Part shown: positions 1-6,828 of the stretch, one piece after another | Numbering within the stretch: the stretch's first letter is position 1 | Layout of the letters: every line of letters starts with the position of its first letter | Assembly: GCA_937881505.1 (NCBI GenBank) | Contig: CALGEM010000260.1 | Coordinates: forward strand, 1 to 11,493 | From: an uncultured euryarchaeote | Lineage (GTDB): Archaea; Thermoplasmatota; Poseidoniia; Poseidoniales; Poseidoniaceae | Length of the DNA: 11,493 bases | Reading direction: 5' to 3' | Made by a program: the position numbers and the translations under genes | Notes under the pieces: generated by a model | Told to the model about the DNA's origin: nothing | The model's input: the letters and a program-made list of their open reading frames with translations, nothing else | The model's database searches: none

Positions 1-1150
1 CAACGACGGGACCGGGGACAACGCAGACGACGATGACGATGAGGACGGCGTCCCGGATTTGGACGACGCTTTTCCCTACGACCCAAGCGAGTGGGCTGAC
101 AGCGACGGGGACGGGACCGGGGACAACGCGGATCCCGACAAAGACGGCGACGGGGCCCTGAACCTCGAAGACGCATTTCCCGACGATGAAAACGAGTGGG
201 CTGACAGCGACGGGGACGGTATAGGGGACAACGCAGACGATGACGACGACGGGGACGGTACTCCCGACGAGTTCGACGATTTTCCCCACGACGGAAGCGA
301 GGACACGGACACGGACGGGGACGGGGTAGGGGACAACGCAGATCCCGACAGAGACGATGACGGGGTCCCGAACCTCGAAGACACATTTCCCTACGACCCA
401 AGCGAGTGGGCTGACAGCGACGGGGACGGCATTCCTGACGACTTCGATGAGTGCCCCGATACCCCGATAGGGACGCTGATTGACCTCAAGGGGTGCGAAC
501 TGGTCATCAACGACGACGGCACCATTGACCTACCCGAGGATTCCTTCTTTTCCAGCGACCTGGGTCAGACCGTCGGCTGGGGTGCCATCATCCTCGCCCT
601 GCTCACCTTGCTCCAAACGAACGCAGCGGCAGCCGTTTTGCCCGATGCCTTCCGCTGGGTGCAGGTCTTCCGCCGAAACACCAAGTTGACCCGTGAGGAA
701 GAAAACGAACTGACCTACCTGCAATCCCTTGTTCAAGCCTACTTCCAAGAACAGGAGAACCTCCACCATGAACTTCGTGCGCTGAAGGCGGACCTCACGG
801 CTCGATTTACGAACAACGAGATCAAAAAGGATACTCGTGAGAAAATCAACGTGCTCATCAACGACCTGCTGACCAGTAGCGAAGAGGACTTGGTCCACAT
901 CGCTCACAACGACGCCTACTTTGGCCTCAGCGCTACGGTCGGCGCAACAGAGCGCACCGAACTGCTCAACGAACGACTGGCCATGAGAGATTCGAGCGGT
1001 GACGTCGTCCTTCCTGAAGGACCTTCCAAGGACATGAACGGTCAAATCAATCCGACCGATGGCTACGAATGGTTGGAACATCCCGAAGGAAGCGGCGTTC
1101 ACTACATGCGAGCCCAGAAGAGTGACGACTGGACCGAGTGGCAAGGTTGA
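1..1150 (+). CDS. Surface protein with acidic Ca-binding (TSP3-like) repeats and C-terminal membrane anchor, 5' partial
   Basis: The frame is open from base 2, so the gene starts upstream of the window; the TTG at 59 lies inside a repeat and is not a believable start. Residues here are numbered from that TTG. Residues 1-135 are Asp-rich repeats of the DSDGDGIGDNAD type, as in thrombospondin type 3 and other Ca-binding acidic repeats, ending in a DECPDTP...KGC cap (130-146). A hydrophobic segment (about 171-195) is followed by an FRRNTK positive patch, which predicts the repeats outside and the tail inside. Residues 205-310 look helical and charged, possibly coiled coil. The last 29 residues (335-363) form a Trp/Tyr/Pro-rich motif, GYEWLEHPEGSG then W..W. 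The Ca-binding, surface role is inferred from repeat type; no enzymatic domain is visible. The stop TGA is at 1148-1150, and selO begins 30 bases later. Confidence 0.85.
   Translation, partial: NDGTGDNADDDDDEDGVPDLDDAFPYDPSEWADSDGDGTGDNADPDKDGDGALNLEDAFPDDENEWADSDGDGIGDNADDDDDGDGTPDEFDDFPHDGSEDTDTDGDGVGDNADPDRDDDGVPNLEDTFPYDPSEWADSDGDGIPDDFDECPDTPIGTLIDLKGCELVINDDGTIDLPEDSFFSSDLGQTVGWGAIILALLTLLQTNAAAAVLPDAFRWVQVFRRNTKLTREEENELTYLQSLVQAYFQEQENLHHELRALKADLTARFTNNEIKKDTREKINVLINDLLTSSEEDLVHIAHNDAYFGLSATVGATERTELLNERLAMRDSSGDVVLPEGPSKDMNGQINPTDGYEWLEHPEGSGVHYMRAQKSDDWTEWQG
65..430 (+). repeat. Tandem 105-bp (35-residue) acidic repeat units
   Basis: Units begin at 65, 170, 275 and 380, each at a D-A/T-F-P or DDFP motif, so the period is exactly 105 bases (35 residues) for about 3.5 units within the window; more probably lie upstream. 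Units vary, but the first and fourth share a 44-base identical stretch (71-114 and 386-429). The acidic DSDGDG cores are typical Ca-binding loops. The exact DNA identity between non-adjacent units suggests recent recombination or gene conversion. Confidence 0.85.
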
Positions 1151-1180
1151 ACCCCCCATGATGTTGAATAGGTCGCCCGA

Positions 1181-2731
1181 GTGGCAGTGATTGTGAGCAA
1201 CGCATCGCTGGAGGCCCTGTCATGGCACGCCCGTTTCTTGGGCGAGACACCTGGCGATGATGCCGAAGGTGGCCGCCCACGCCAAGTTCCAGGTAAGTGC
1301 TGGTCGAAGGTCACGCCCACGCCCGCCCCTCAACCTCGCCTCGCCCTCTGGTCGACCGAGATGGCCGAGATGTTGGGCCTTGAGCGTACGGACGAAGCAG
1401 GCGTCGTGCTTGGTGGTGGTGCACCCGTACCCGGCATGCAGCCCTACGCCCAGCGCTATGGCGGCCATCAGTTCGGCAATTGGGCCGGTCAGTTAGGCGA
1501 CGGTCGTGCCATCACGCTGGGCGAAGTCGAGACCGATGACGGCTTCCTTGAATTGCAACTCAAAGGCGCCGGTCTGACGCCCTATTCGCGCACCGCTGAC
1601 GGCAAAGCTGTGTTGCGCTCATCCATCCGAGAATTCCTGTGCAGCGAAGCAATGCATCACCTCGGCGTGCCCACCACCCGCGCCCTGTCGTTGGTCACCA
1701 CCGGCGAAGCGGTCGTGCGAGACATCCTCTACAACGGCAATCCTGCCCCGGAGCCTGGAGCCGTTGTCTGCCGAGTCGCGCCCAGTTTCATCCGCTTCGG
1801 CAGCTTCCAAATCCATGTCTCCGACGGCCACCACGAAACGCTTCGCACCCTCGTCGACCACACTGTTCGCCACCACTTCCCACACCACGACGCCAGCACC
1901 GATGACGGCCTCATCGCATGGCTGACCGAAGTGGCCGAATCCACAGCGACGATGATCGCCCACTGGATGCGGGTCGGCTTCGTTCACGGCGTCATGAACA
2001 CGGACAACATGTCGATTCACGGCCTCACCATTGACTACGGCCCCTACGGCTGGCTCGAGCCCTTTGACGTGGACTGGACGCCCAACACCACCGACGCCGG
2101 TCGCCGACGCTACCGCTACAACAACCAGCCCCACATCGGGGCCTGGAACGTTGCTCGTCTGCTCGAATCCATGGCCCCGCTGATGGAGGACGTGAGCAGG
2201 CTTCAACCGGTGTTGGACCATTACATGGAATTCGCCATGAACGCCCAGAGCGAAACGTGGGCGGAAAAGTTGGGCCTTGGCACGCTGCAGGAATCCGACG
2301 AGCCGCTCGTGAACGACCTGCTCGACCTGCTGGGCGCCACCGAGGTGGACATGACGCTCTTCTTCCGCCACCTCTGCTCCATCACTGAGCCGGACGTCGC
2401 ACGCCTTACCGACGCCTTCTACGAGGGCAGCGAGCCCGACACCAGCGCCTGGAACCGCTGGCTCGTGCGCTGGTGGGAGCGAGTGGACGGCCAGCCCGAC
2501 CGAGACGGGATGGTCCAAGCCAATCCGAAGTACGTGCTGCGAAACTGGATGGCGCAGTTGGCCATCGATGCGGCGGAGGAGAAAGGCGACTTTTCCATCG
2601 CCGAGGAACTCCATGAACTTCTGAAGCGTCCCTACGACGAACAGCCCGAGCACGAGGAGAAATGGTTCCAAAAGCGCCCCGAGTGGGCTCGCCACCGCGT
2701 CGGCTGCTCCATGCTCTCCTGCTCGAGTTAA
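1181..2731 (+). CDS. selO: SelO (YdiU/UPF0061) family protein AMPylase
   Basis: SelO is a pseudokinase-fold enzyme that transfers AMP from ATP to protein Ser/Thr/Tyr hydroxyls and is linked to redox stress responses. At 516 residues it has the usual full length. Family signatures are all present: YGGHQFGNWAGQLGDGRA (93-110), ELQLKGAG with Lys128 for ATP phosphates, RSSIREF with Glu151, FIRFGSFQ (203-210), HGVMNTDNMSI with Asp275-Asn276, LTIDYGPYGWL with metal-binding Asp285, and NQPHIGAWN (315-323). The C-terminus is MLSCSS: Cys514 sits third from the end, the position occupied by selenocysteine in animal SelO and by Cys in most bacteria. Translation starts at GTG 1181, since family homology begins almost at once and no in-frame ATG lies nearby; no clear ribosome binding site is seen. 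SelO is common in bacteria and patchy in archaea, so transfer is likely. The stop overlaps the stop of the opposing gene. Confidence 0.95.
   Translation: MAVIVSNASLEALSWHARFLGETPGDDAEGGRPRQVPGKCWSKVTPTPAPQPRLALWSTEMAEMLGLERTDEAGVVLGGGAPVPGMQPYAQRYGGHQFGNWAGQLGDGRAITLGEVETDDGFLELQLKGAGLTPYSRTADGKAVLRSSIREFLCSEAMHHLGVPTTRALSLVTTGEAVVRDILYNGNPAPEPGAVVCRVAPSFIRFGSFQIHVSDGHHETLRTLVDHTVRHHFPHHDASTDDGLIAWLTEVAESTATMIAHWMRVGFVHGVMNTDNMSIHGLTIDYGPYGWLEPFDVDWTPNTTDAGRRRYRYNNQPHIGAWNVARLLESMAPLMEDVSRLQPVLDHYMEFAMNAQSETWAEKLGLGTLQESDEPLVNDLLDLLGATEVDMTLFFRHLCSITEPDVARLTDAFYEGSEPDTSAWNRWLVRWWERVDGQPDRDGMVQANPKYVLRNWMAQLAIDAAEEKGDFSIAEELHELLKRPYDEQPEHEEKWFQKRPEWARHRVGCSMLSCSS
2728..2731. other. Shared TTAA at overlapping convergent stop codons
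   Basis: The palindrome TTAA supplies the TAA stop of selO (2729-2731, plus strand) and the TAA stop of the small membrane protein (2730-2728, minus strand). The two coding regions overlap by these 4 bases, leaving no room for separate terminators between them. Confidence 0.9.
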
Positions 2732-3039
2732 TCCAGCGTTTGCGGGTCGTAGCGAAGACCCATACCGAGGGCAAAGCCGATGGTGTTGACCACGAGGTCA
2801 GAGATTTTGTTGTCCCATGTCTCTTCAACAAACTCGAAGGGGAGGTAGAGTTCGAGGACTTCCCATCCCACCGAAAGGGCGAGGAAGACCCACCAGTTGG
2901 TCAGCAGGTAGCGGCCGATGAAGGTCCACTGGACAAAATGCCCCAGCGACCACAGATTGAGCAGCACCATGATTTGGCCTGGAGCGCGTTGCTTATCACG
3001 CTTGAGGGCGACGATGTGTTCAAAAACGCAACCGCTCAT
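2728..3039 (-). CDS. Small membrane protein resembling the core of base-exchange phosphatidylserine synthase
   Basis: This 103-residue protein has about three membrane segments (roughly 24-42, 46-66 and 78-97). Conserved-looking polar residues fall inside or next to them: HFVQW (34-38), WEVLEL (59-64), LPFEFVEETWD (66-76), Asp81, Asn85 and GFALGM (88-93). The order HFxxW, WExxEL, P.F.E..WD, D, N..G...GM matches what I recall of the catalytic stretch of eukaryotic phosphatidylserine synthases 1/2 (PF03034), which are about 470 residues long; spacing agrees to within one to three residues. A weaker alternative is a DUF2238/VanZ-like membrane protein, which shares a WE...D...N..G pattern. The ATG is the first after an in-frame TGA; Met24 (2970) is an alternative start. 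A TATA-like GAATATAG lies at 3083-3090. The stop overlaps the end of selO. That it is a real gene is fairly secure; its function is not. Confidence 0.65.
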   Translation of the reverse strand: MSGCVFEHIVALKRDKQRAPGQIMVLLNLWSLGHFVQWTFIGRYLLTNWWVFLALSVGWEVLELYLPFEFVEETWDNKISDLVVNTIGFALGMGLRYDPQTLD

Positions 3040-3047
3040 CGATTTTC

Positions 3048-3452
3048 ATGGAAGAGCAAGGGGCCATGGCGTTGTACAAGCGCTATATTCGGGCGTTTGA
3101 AGAAAAGGACTACGAGGTCATCGCCGATGCCTGTCGCACACCCTTCTTTGTCTCATCTCCGGTGGGGACAACCGTCTTTGAAGACCGAGCAGCGCTCATC
3201 GATGGTTTCGCCCATCTACGAGGTTCCCTTGACGAGAATGGGTATGTCAGAAGTCGCTTGAACACGTTGGCGTTTTCCAAGGTCGCGACAACGACAGGTA
3301 CGCTTTTCGTGGATTTTGAACGTATGAACGCTGCTGATGACGCTTACTTTCACGGTCAAGCCTTGTACCTCTTCCAGCAACATCAAACAGGCCTGGACAT
3401 CACTGGCATCGTTGTTCTGGACGACGCCACCGTCTCAACATGGACCGATTAA
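3048..3452 (+). CDS. NTF2/SnoaL-like fold protein of unknown function
   Basis: This 134-residue soluble protein begins with an amphipathic helix, then YKRYIRAFEEKDYEVIADAC (10-29), the usual opening of NTF2-like (SnoaL/nuclear transport factor 2) cone folds. A PFFVSSPVGTTVFEDRAALI segment and several beta strands with alternating hydrophobic residues follow. Length fits a single NTF2-like domain. No catalytic residues can be assigned, because the fold serves enzymes, binding proteins and oligomerisation modules alike. The ATG at 3048 opens the frame; Met7 (3066) is an alternative and would relieve the crowding with the divergent gene, whose start codon lies only 8 bases away. The cytochrome b561-like gene follows 49 bases downstream on the same strand, so co-transcription is possible. 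The fold call is fairly good; the role is unknown. Confidence 0.75.
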   Translation: MEEQGAMALYKRYIRAFEEKDYEVIADACRTPFFVSSPVGTTVFEDRAALIDGFAHLRGSLDENGYVRSRLNTLAFSKVATTTGTLFVDFERMNAADDAYFHGQALYLFQQHQTGLDITGIVVLDDATVSTWTD

Positions 3453-3501
3453 GCAGGTGAAGGAGAAAGCCGTAAAATGGAGCCCCCGTTCATTGAACCC
3501 A

Positions 3502-4089
3502 ATGAGCAAACAACACACCCTGTTGGGGAAGGTGTTCCACTGGGCCTTTGTGCTGCTCTACGCCTACGGGATTTTCAAGCAAATCGACGACCTTTCGCAG
3601 TTGGAAGATACCGCCCTGTTGCAGTTTGAAATCATCTTCGCGAGCGTGTTTCTGCTGCTGGTCGTGGTTCGATACGGCTACATGCGGCGCTTCGAAACCT
3701 TCCAGGGCTCCGTCGTTCCCGTCCATCGCTACCACAAGCGCTTCGCACGACTCATGCACATCGCGATGTACCTCTGCCTCGTCCTGTTGCCGGTGACCGG
3801 ACTGGCCATCGCTTGGCTCTACACCCAAGGCATTGGACAAGAAGCCTTGGCGATGGATGTGGCGATTGGTCTGCACGGTTTCTCCGCCGACCTGAGTTAT
3901 GTTCTCATCGCCATCCACGTGGTCGCTGCCCTCTATTCTAGAATCAAGGGCGAAGGCGTCTGGACCTCAATGGTGCCTGTGTTCACCGAATCCGGCCCGA
4001 GCACCAACGAGTACGTGGTCAAGGCGGCAGCACTTGAGCATCAAGCGCTGGAAAAGGTCGAGGCCTTCATCGCTTCACGCAAGAACTGA
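3502..4089 (+). CDS. Cytochrome b561-like (CybB/PF01292) four-helix membrane protein
   Basis: This 195-residue protein has four membrane helices: about 11-26, 38-58, 84-106 and 122-146. The layout matches bacterial cytochrome b561 (CybB), a di-heme quinol-oxidising membrane protein. His13 (FHW) in helix 1, and His125 and His139 in helix 4 (GLHG and AIHVV, 14 apart), fit the E. coli ligands His13, His137 and His151. The helix 2 ligand (E. coli His47) should fall at LLQFEII, where Glu43 is found instead, so one heme site is probably altered or lost. Helix 3 keeps the family pattern HIAMYLCLVLLPVTG (86-100). A charged tail of about 40 residues follows helix 4. I chose ATG 3502 over an earlier in-frame start because MSKQHTLLGKVFHW matches the family N-terminus; TAAAAT at 3473-3478 sits about 26 bases upstream as a possible TATA box. 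Electron partners are not visible nearby. Confidence 0.82.
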   Translation: MSKQHTLLGKVFHWAFVLLYAYGIFKQIDDLSQLEDTALLQFEIIFASVFLLLVVVRYGYMRRFETFQGSVVPVHRYHKRFARLMHIAMYLCLVLLPVTGLAIAWLYTQGIGQEALAMDVAIGLHGFSADLSYVLIAIHVVAALYSRIKGEGVWTSMVPVFTESGPSTNEYVVKAAALEHQALEKVEAFIASRKN

Positions 4090-4091
4090 GT

Positions 4092-4106
4092 CGCTCTCAA
4101 AGAGCG
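4092..4106. terminator. Small inverted repeat between convergent stops
   Basis: CGCTCT-CAA-AGAGCG is a perfect 6-base stem with a 3-base loop. It lies in the 7-base gap between the convergent b561-like gene (stop 4087-4089) and metK (stop 4099-4097) and runs into the last metK codons. Its place suggests a transcript end for both strands, but there is no T-run on either side and archaeal termination relies mainly on T-tracts, so this is tentative. Confidence 0.3.
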
Positions 4107-5341
4107 GCCTTGAACGCGCTGATGACGTCGTCGTTGAGCTTCTCCCAAGGGAAGGTCTGGCCGTTGGGCTGACGTCCAAAGTGGCCACCGGCGGCGGTGA
4201 TGCCGTAGATGGGGGCAGCGAGGCCAAGGTCGCGAATGATGTGGCCGGGCTTGAAGGAGAAATGGGCATCGACGAGGTCAGCGATGGCTTCGTCGTCAAG
4301 TTTGCCGGTACCGAAGGTGTCCACACGAATGCTGACAGGGTCGGCCACGCCGATGGCGTAGGCGAGTTGAATTTCACACTCGGATGACAAACCAGCAGCG
4401 ACCACGTGCTTGGCAGCCCAGCGGGAAGCGTAGGCAGCGGAACGGTCCACCTTGGTCGGGTCCTTACCCGAGAAGGCACCACCGCCGTGTCGTCCACGAC
4501 CGCCGTAGGTGTCAACGATGATTTTGCGTCCGGTCAAACCGGCGTCGGCGTAGGGACCACCTGGGTCGGCAAAGCGTCCGGTGGAGTTGACGTGAATGGT
4601 GGTCTTGTCGGTCATCAACGCCGCTGGAACAACGGGGCGAATGACGTGCTCGATGACCTGCTCGCGGACGAAGGCCTGCTCGGCTTCTTCAGAACCGTGT
4701 TCAGCGATCATGTCCTTATGTTGAACAGCGATGACAACGTTGTCGGCGTACATGGGTTGGCCGTCGTCGCCGTGCATGAGGGTGACTTGGGATTTGGCGT
4801 CGGGTCGAGCCCACGGCAGGGTGCCGTCAAGACCGAGTTTGCTGACCTGTCGAGTCAAGGCTTGGGAGAGAGCGATGGCCAAAGGCATCCAACGTCCTTG
4901 GTGCTCGGGGTAGGCTTCGGTCTCGTCGCAGGCATAGCCGAACATCAAGCCCTGGTCGCCTGCACCTTGGTCGTCGATGGATTGCACCACGCCTCGGTTG
5001 ATGTGAGCGGACTGGCTGGTGATGAGTTCGGTGACTTCGCACAGGTCCTCGGAGGTGGCGTCCATGCCGATGCCGTGAGAAGTGTAACCAATGGCAGCGG
5101 CTGTCTTGCGAGCGATGGCGATGTAGTCTGGAGCGTCAATGCCAGCAGCGAGTTTAACCTCACCAGCCAGCACGATGTGGGAGCGGTCTTCACGACCTTT
5201 CACGAGGGTCTCAACGGCGACCTTGGCCTTGGGGTCAAGGGCGAGGCATGCATCGACGATGGCGTCGGAAATCGCATCGCACAATTTGTCAGGATGGCCT
5301 GCCGCCACCGATTCAGAAGTGAACAACCACGCTTGTGTCAT
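4097..5341 (-). CDS. metK: S-adenosylmethionine synthetase, bacterial/eukaryotic type
   Basis: MetK makes S-adenosylmethionine from methionine and ATP, releasing phosphate and pyrophosphate. All three family domains are present: SESVAAGHPDK (9-19) with catalytic His16 and metal-binding Asp18; GAGDQG (126-131), the ATP-binding signature; the P-loop-like GGGAFSGKDPTKVDRSAAY (286-304); and the C-terminal GHFGR (386-390). The 414 residues are about 30 longer than E. coli MetK, the extra lying in surface loops such as 209-232. This is the bacterial/eukaryotic form (PF00438/PF02772/PF02773), not the divergent archaeal enzyme (PF01941). ATG 5341 gives the standard N-terminus MTQAWLFTSESV. A TATA box 21 bases upstream and the lack of a ribosome binding site suggest a leaderless transcript. 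It lies downstream of ahcY on the same strand with a 114-base gap. Very secure. Confidence 0.97.
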   Translation of the reverse strand: MTQAWLFTSESVAAGHPDKLCDAISDAIVDACLALDPKAKVAVETLVKGREDRSHIVLAGEVKLAAGIDAPDYIAIARKTAAAIGYTSHGIGMDATSEDLCEVTELITSQSAHINRGVVQSIDDQGAGDQGLMFGYACDETEAYPEHQGRWMPLAIALSQALTRQVSKLGLDGTLPWARPDAKSQVTLMHGDDGQPMYADNVVIAVQHKDMIAEHGSEEAEQAFVREQVIEHVIRPVVPAALMTDKTTIHVNSTGRFADPGGPYADAGLTGRKIIVDTYGGRGRHGGGAFSGKDPTKVDRSAAYASRWAAKHVVAAGLSSECEIQLAYAIGVADPVSIRVDTFGTGKLDDEAIADLVDAHFSFKPGHIIRDLGLAAPIYGITAAGGHFGRQPNGQTFPWEKLNDDVISAFKAAL

Positions 5342-5360
5342 GGCCGGCCGTCTTCACTCG

Positions 5361-5370
5361 TCTATATCAA
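5361..5370 (-). promoter_or_regulatory. Probable archaeal TATA box for metK
   Basis: The minus strand reads TTGATATAGA here, followed by 21 bases from the end of TATA to the metK ATG. That spacing puts the expected archaeal start of transcription at or next to the start codon, fitting a leaderless mRNA; no Shine-Dalgarno sequence precedes the ATG. No clear BRE can be named. Inferred from sequence only. Confidence 0.55.
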
Positions 5371-5455
5371 GAATTGCCGTCTCAATAAACTTCCAATTTG
5401 AGGCGAAGGGAGCCCTGCAGAGGGATAGCGGCCGTTTCGATGAACGGAGCCGGCA

Positions 5456-6730
5456 TCATGTACCGACGGTGTAGTCGTCCAAGTAGGCGAGTTGAGCGTC
5501 GGTCAACTTGTCAATGCTGAAACCAAGGGTTCCGAGTTTGGTGGTCGCCAAGTCTTGGTCCTGTTCGGTCGTGATGTCGTAGACCTGCTTGCCCATGGAG
5601 CCGCCTTCCTTGGCCAAACGAACCAAGGAAAGGAACTGGTTGGCAAAGGACATGTCCATGACTTCGGAGGGGTGGCCTTCGGCGGCGGCGAGGTTGACCA
5701 AGCGGCCACGAGCGAGCAAGAAGATGCGGCGACCGTCGGCCATGAGGAACTCCTCGTTGTCTTGGCGAATGGTGCGGACTGACTTGGCTTGCGCTTCAAG
5801 GTCGGTGATCTTGATTTCACAGTCGTAGTGACCGGTGTTGCACACGATGGCGCCGTCCTTCATGGACTCGAAATGGCGTCCAACGATGACGTCCTCCATA
5901 CCGGTGGCGGTGCAGAAGATGTCGCCAAGTTTGGCGGCCTCGTCCATGGGCATGACACGGTAGCCCTCCATGACGGCTCGCAGTGCAGGAAGCGGGTCAA
6001 CTTCGGTGATGATGACGTTGGCGCCCATGCCGCGGGCACGCATGGCCACACCGCTGCCGCAGTGGCCAAAGCCAGCGACGACGAAGGTCTTACCAGCGAG
6101 CAAGACGCTGGTGGCTCGCAAAATACCGTCAAGAGTGGACTGGCCAGTGCCGTAGACGTTGTCGAAATCCCACTTGGTCACGGCGTCGTTGACGGCGATG
6201 ACGGGGTAGCGCAGGTCGCCAGCAGCGGCCATGGCTCGCAGTCGGTGAACGCCGGTGGTCGTTTCTTCGGTTCCACCAATGACGCCTTCTGCGTACTCGG
6301 ACTTGTCGCCGTGAACACGAACGATGAGGTCGGCGCCGTCGTCGAGGGTGAGCGTTGGCTTGAACTCGAGCGTCTTGTCGATGCACCAGTAGAAGTCCTC
6401 GGTGGATTGACCGTGCCAGGCGTGGACGGAGTAGCCCTCGCTGGCGAGCCAAGCAGCCACTTCGTCTTGGGTTGAGAGCGGATTGCAACCCGACCAGGAG
6501 ATTTCAGCACCGGCGGCTCGGATGGCCTCGATGAGCACCGCCGTTTCCTTGGTCACGTGAAGACAGCCGGCCACGCGCATCCCTGCAAGTGGCTTGGTTT
6601 GCTCGGCTTCATCCTTGAGTTTGGCCAGCACTGGCATGCGAGCTCGGGCCCAATCAACGAGCAATGCCCCGTTTTCTGCAAGTCCCAAATCGCGAACGGT
6701 GTAGTTGTCACCCTTGTCCAAGTCGTCCAT
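5456..6730 (-). CDS. ahcY: Adenosylhomocysteinase (S-adenosylhomocysteine hydrolase), archaeal type
   Basis: AhcY is an NAD-dependent cytosolic enzyme that splits S-adenosylhomocysteine, the inhibitory product of methyl transfer, into adenosine and homocysteine. Visible features in order: CLHVTKETAVL (56-66), the substrate site; DDGAD (130-134); GTEETTTGVHRL (153-164); NDAVTKWDFDN with catalytic-type Lys186 and Asp190; the NAD-binding GFGHCGSG (220-227) with Glu243 ending the second strand; NTGHYDCEI (298-306); and EGHPSEVMD (351-359) with His353. At 424 residues it lacks the long-form insertion and ends DDYTVGT rather than KPxxYRY, as archaeal and Thermotoga enzymes do. In some archaea this family acts on S-inosylhomocysteine, so exact substrate is not certain. 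The start MDDLDKGDNYTVRDL fits the family N-terminus; no convincing TATA box or ribosome binding site precedes it. It sits between the methyltransferase and metK, a functional SAM-cycle grouping. Confidence 0.96.
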   Translation of the reverse strand: MDDLDKGDNYTVRDLGLAENGALLVDWARARMPVLAKLKDEAEQTKPLAGMRVAGCLHVTKETAVLIEAIRAAGAEISWSGCNPLSTQDEVAAWLASEGYSVHAWHGQSTEDFYWCIDKTLEFKPTLTLDDGADLIVRVHGDKSEYAEGVIGGTEETTTGVHRLRAMAAAGDLRYPVIAVNDAVTKWDFDNVYGTGQSTLDGILRATSVLLAGKTFVVAGFGHCGSGVAMRARGMGANVIITEVDPLPALRAVMEGYRVMPMDEAAKLGDIFCTATGMEDVIVGRHFESMKDGAIVCNTGHYDCEIKITDLEAQAKSVRTIRQDNEEFLMADGRRIFLLARGRLVNLAAAEGHPSEVMDMSFANQFLSLVRLAKEGGSMGKQVYDITTEQDQDLATTKLGTLGFSIDKLTDAQLAYLDDYTVGT

Positions 6731-6828
6731 GATGCGGCGACCTGTCCGCCCCTCTTGAAGTCTATCGCTCGTCCATCACTGAAGATTGAGGCAGACACTC
6801 AACGCCTTAGGCTGAGAAAACGAAGGAC

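Noticed and set aside
65..430. Regular direct repeats considered as a CRISPR or intergenic repeat array
   Set aside because: They are in-frame protein repeats of 105 bases with no spacers of unrelated sequence.
1619..2695. 358-residue open frame antisense to selO
   Set aside because: It is an exact shadow of the well-conserved selO on the other strand; high GC and codon bias keep such frames open, and its translation shows no family motif.
2720..2731. Possible selenocysteine recoding at the selO end
   Set aside because: The codon at the Sec position is TGC (Cys) and the stop is TAA; there is no in-frame TGA to recode.
3337..3501. Upstream extension of the cytochrome b561 frame
   Set aside because: It overlaps the NTF2-like gene in another frame, and the extra residues do not look like a membrane protein N-terminus; ATG 3502 fits the family.
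4406..5401. 331-residue open frame antisense to metK
   Set aside because: It mirrors metK, whose motifs are unmistakable; the antisense product is Gly/Val-rich without domain features.
5789..6475. 228-residue open frame antisense to ahcY
   Set aside because: It lies entirely within ahcY on the other strand and has no recognisable motif.
6731..6828. Gap between the methyltransferase and ahcY as a SAM/SAH riboswitch or RNA gene
   Set aside because: No convincing paired-stem pattern was seen by eye; there is only a short GTTTTC tract after the methyltransferase stop, too weak to call a terminator.
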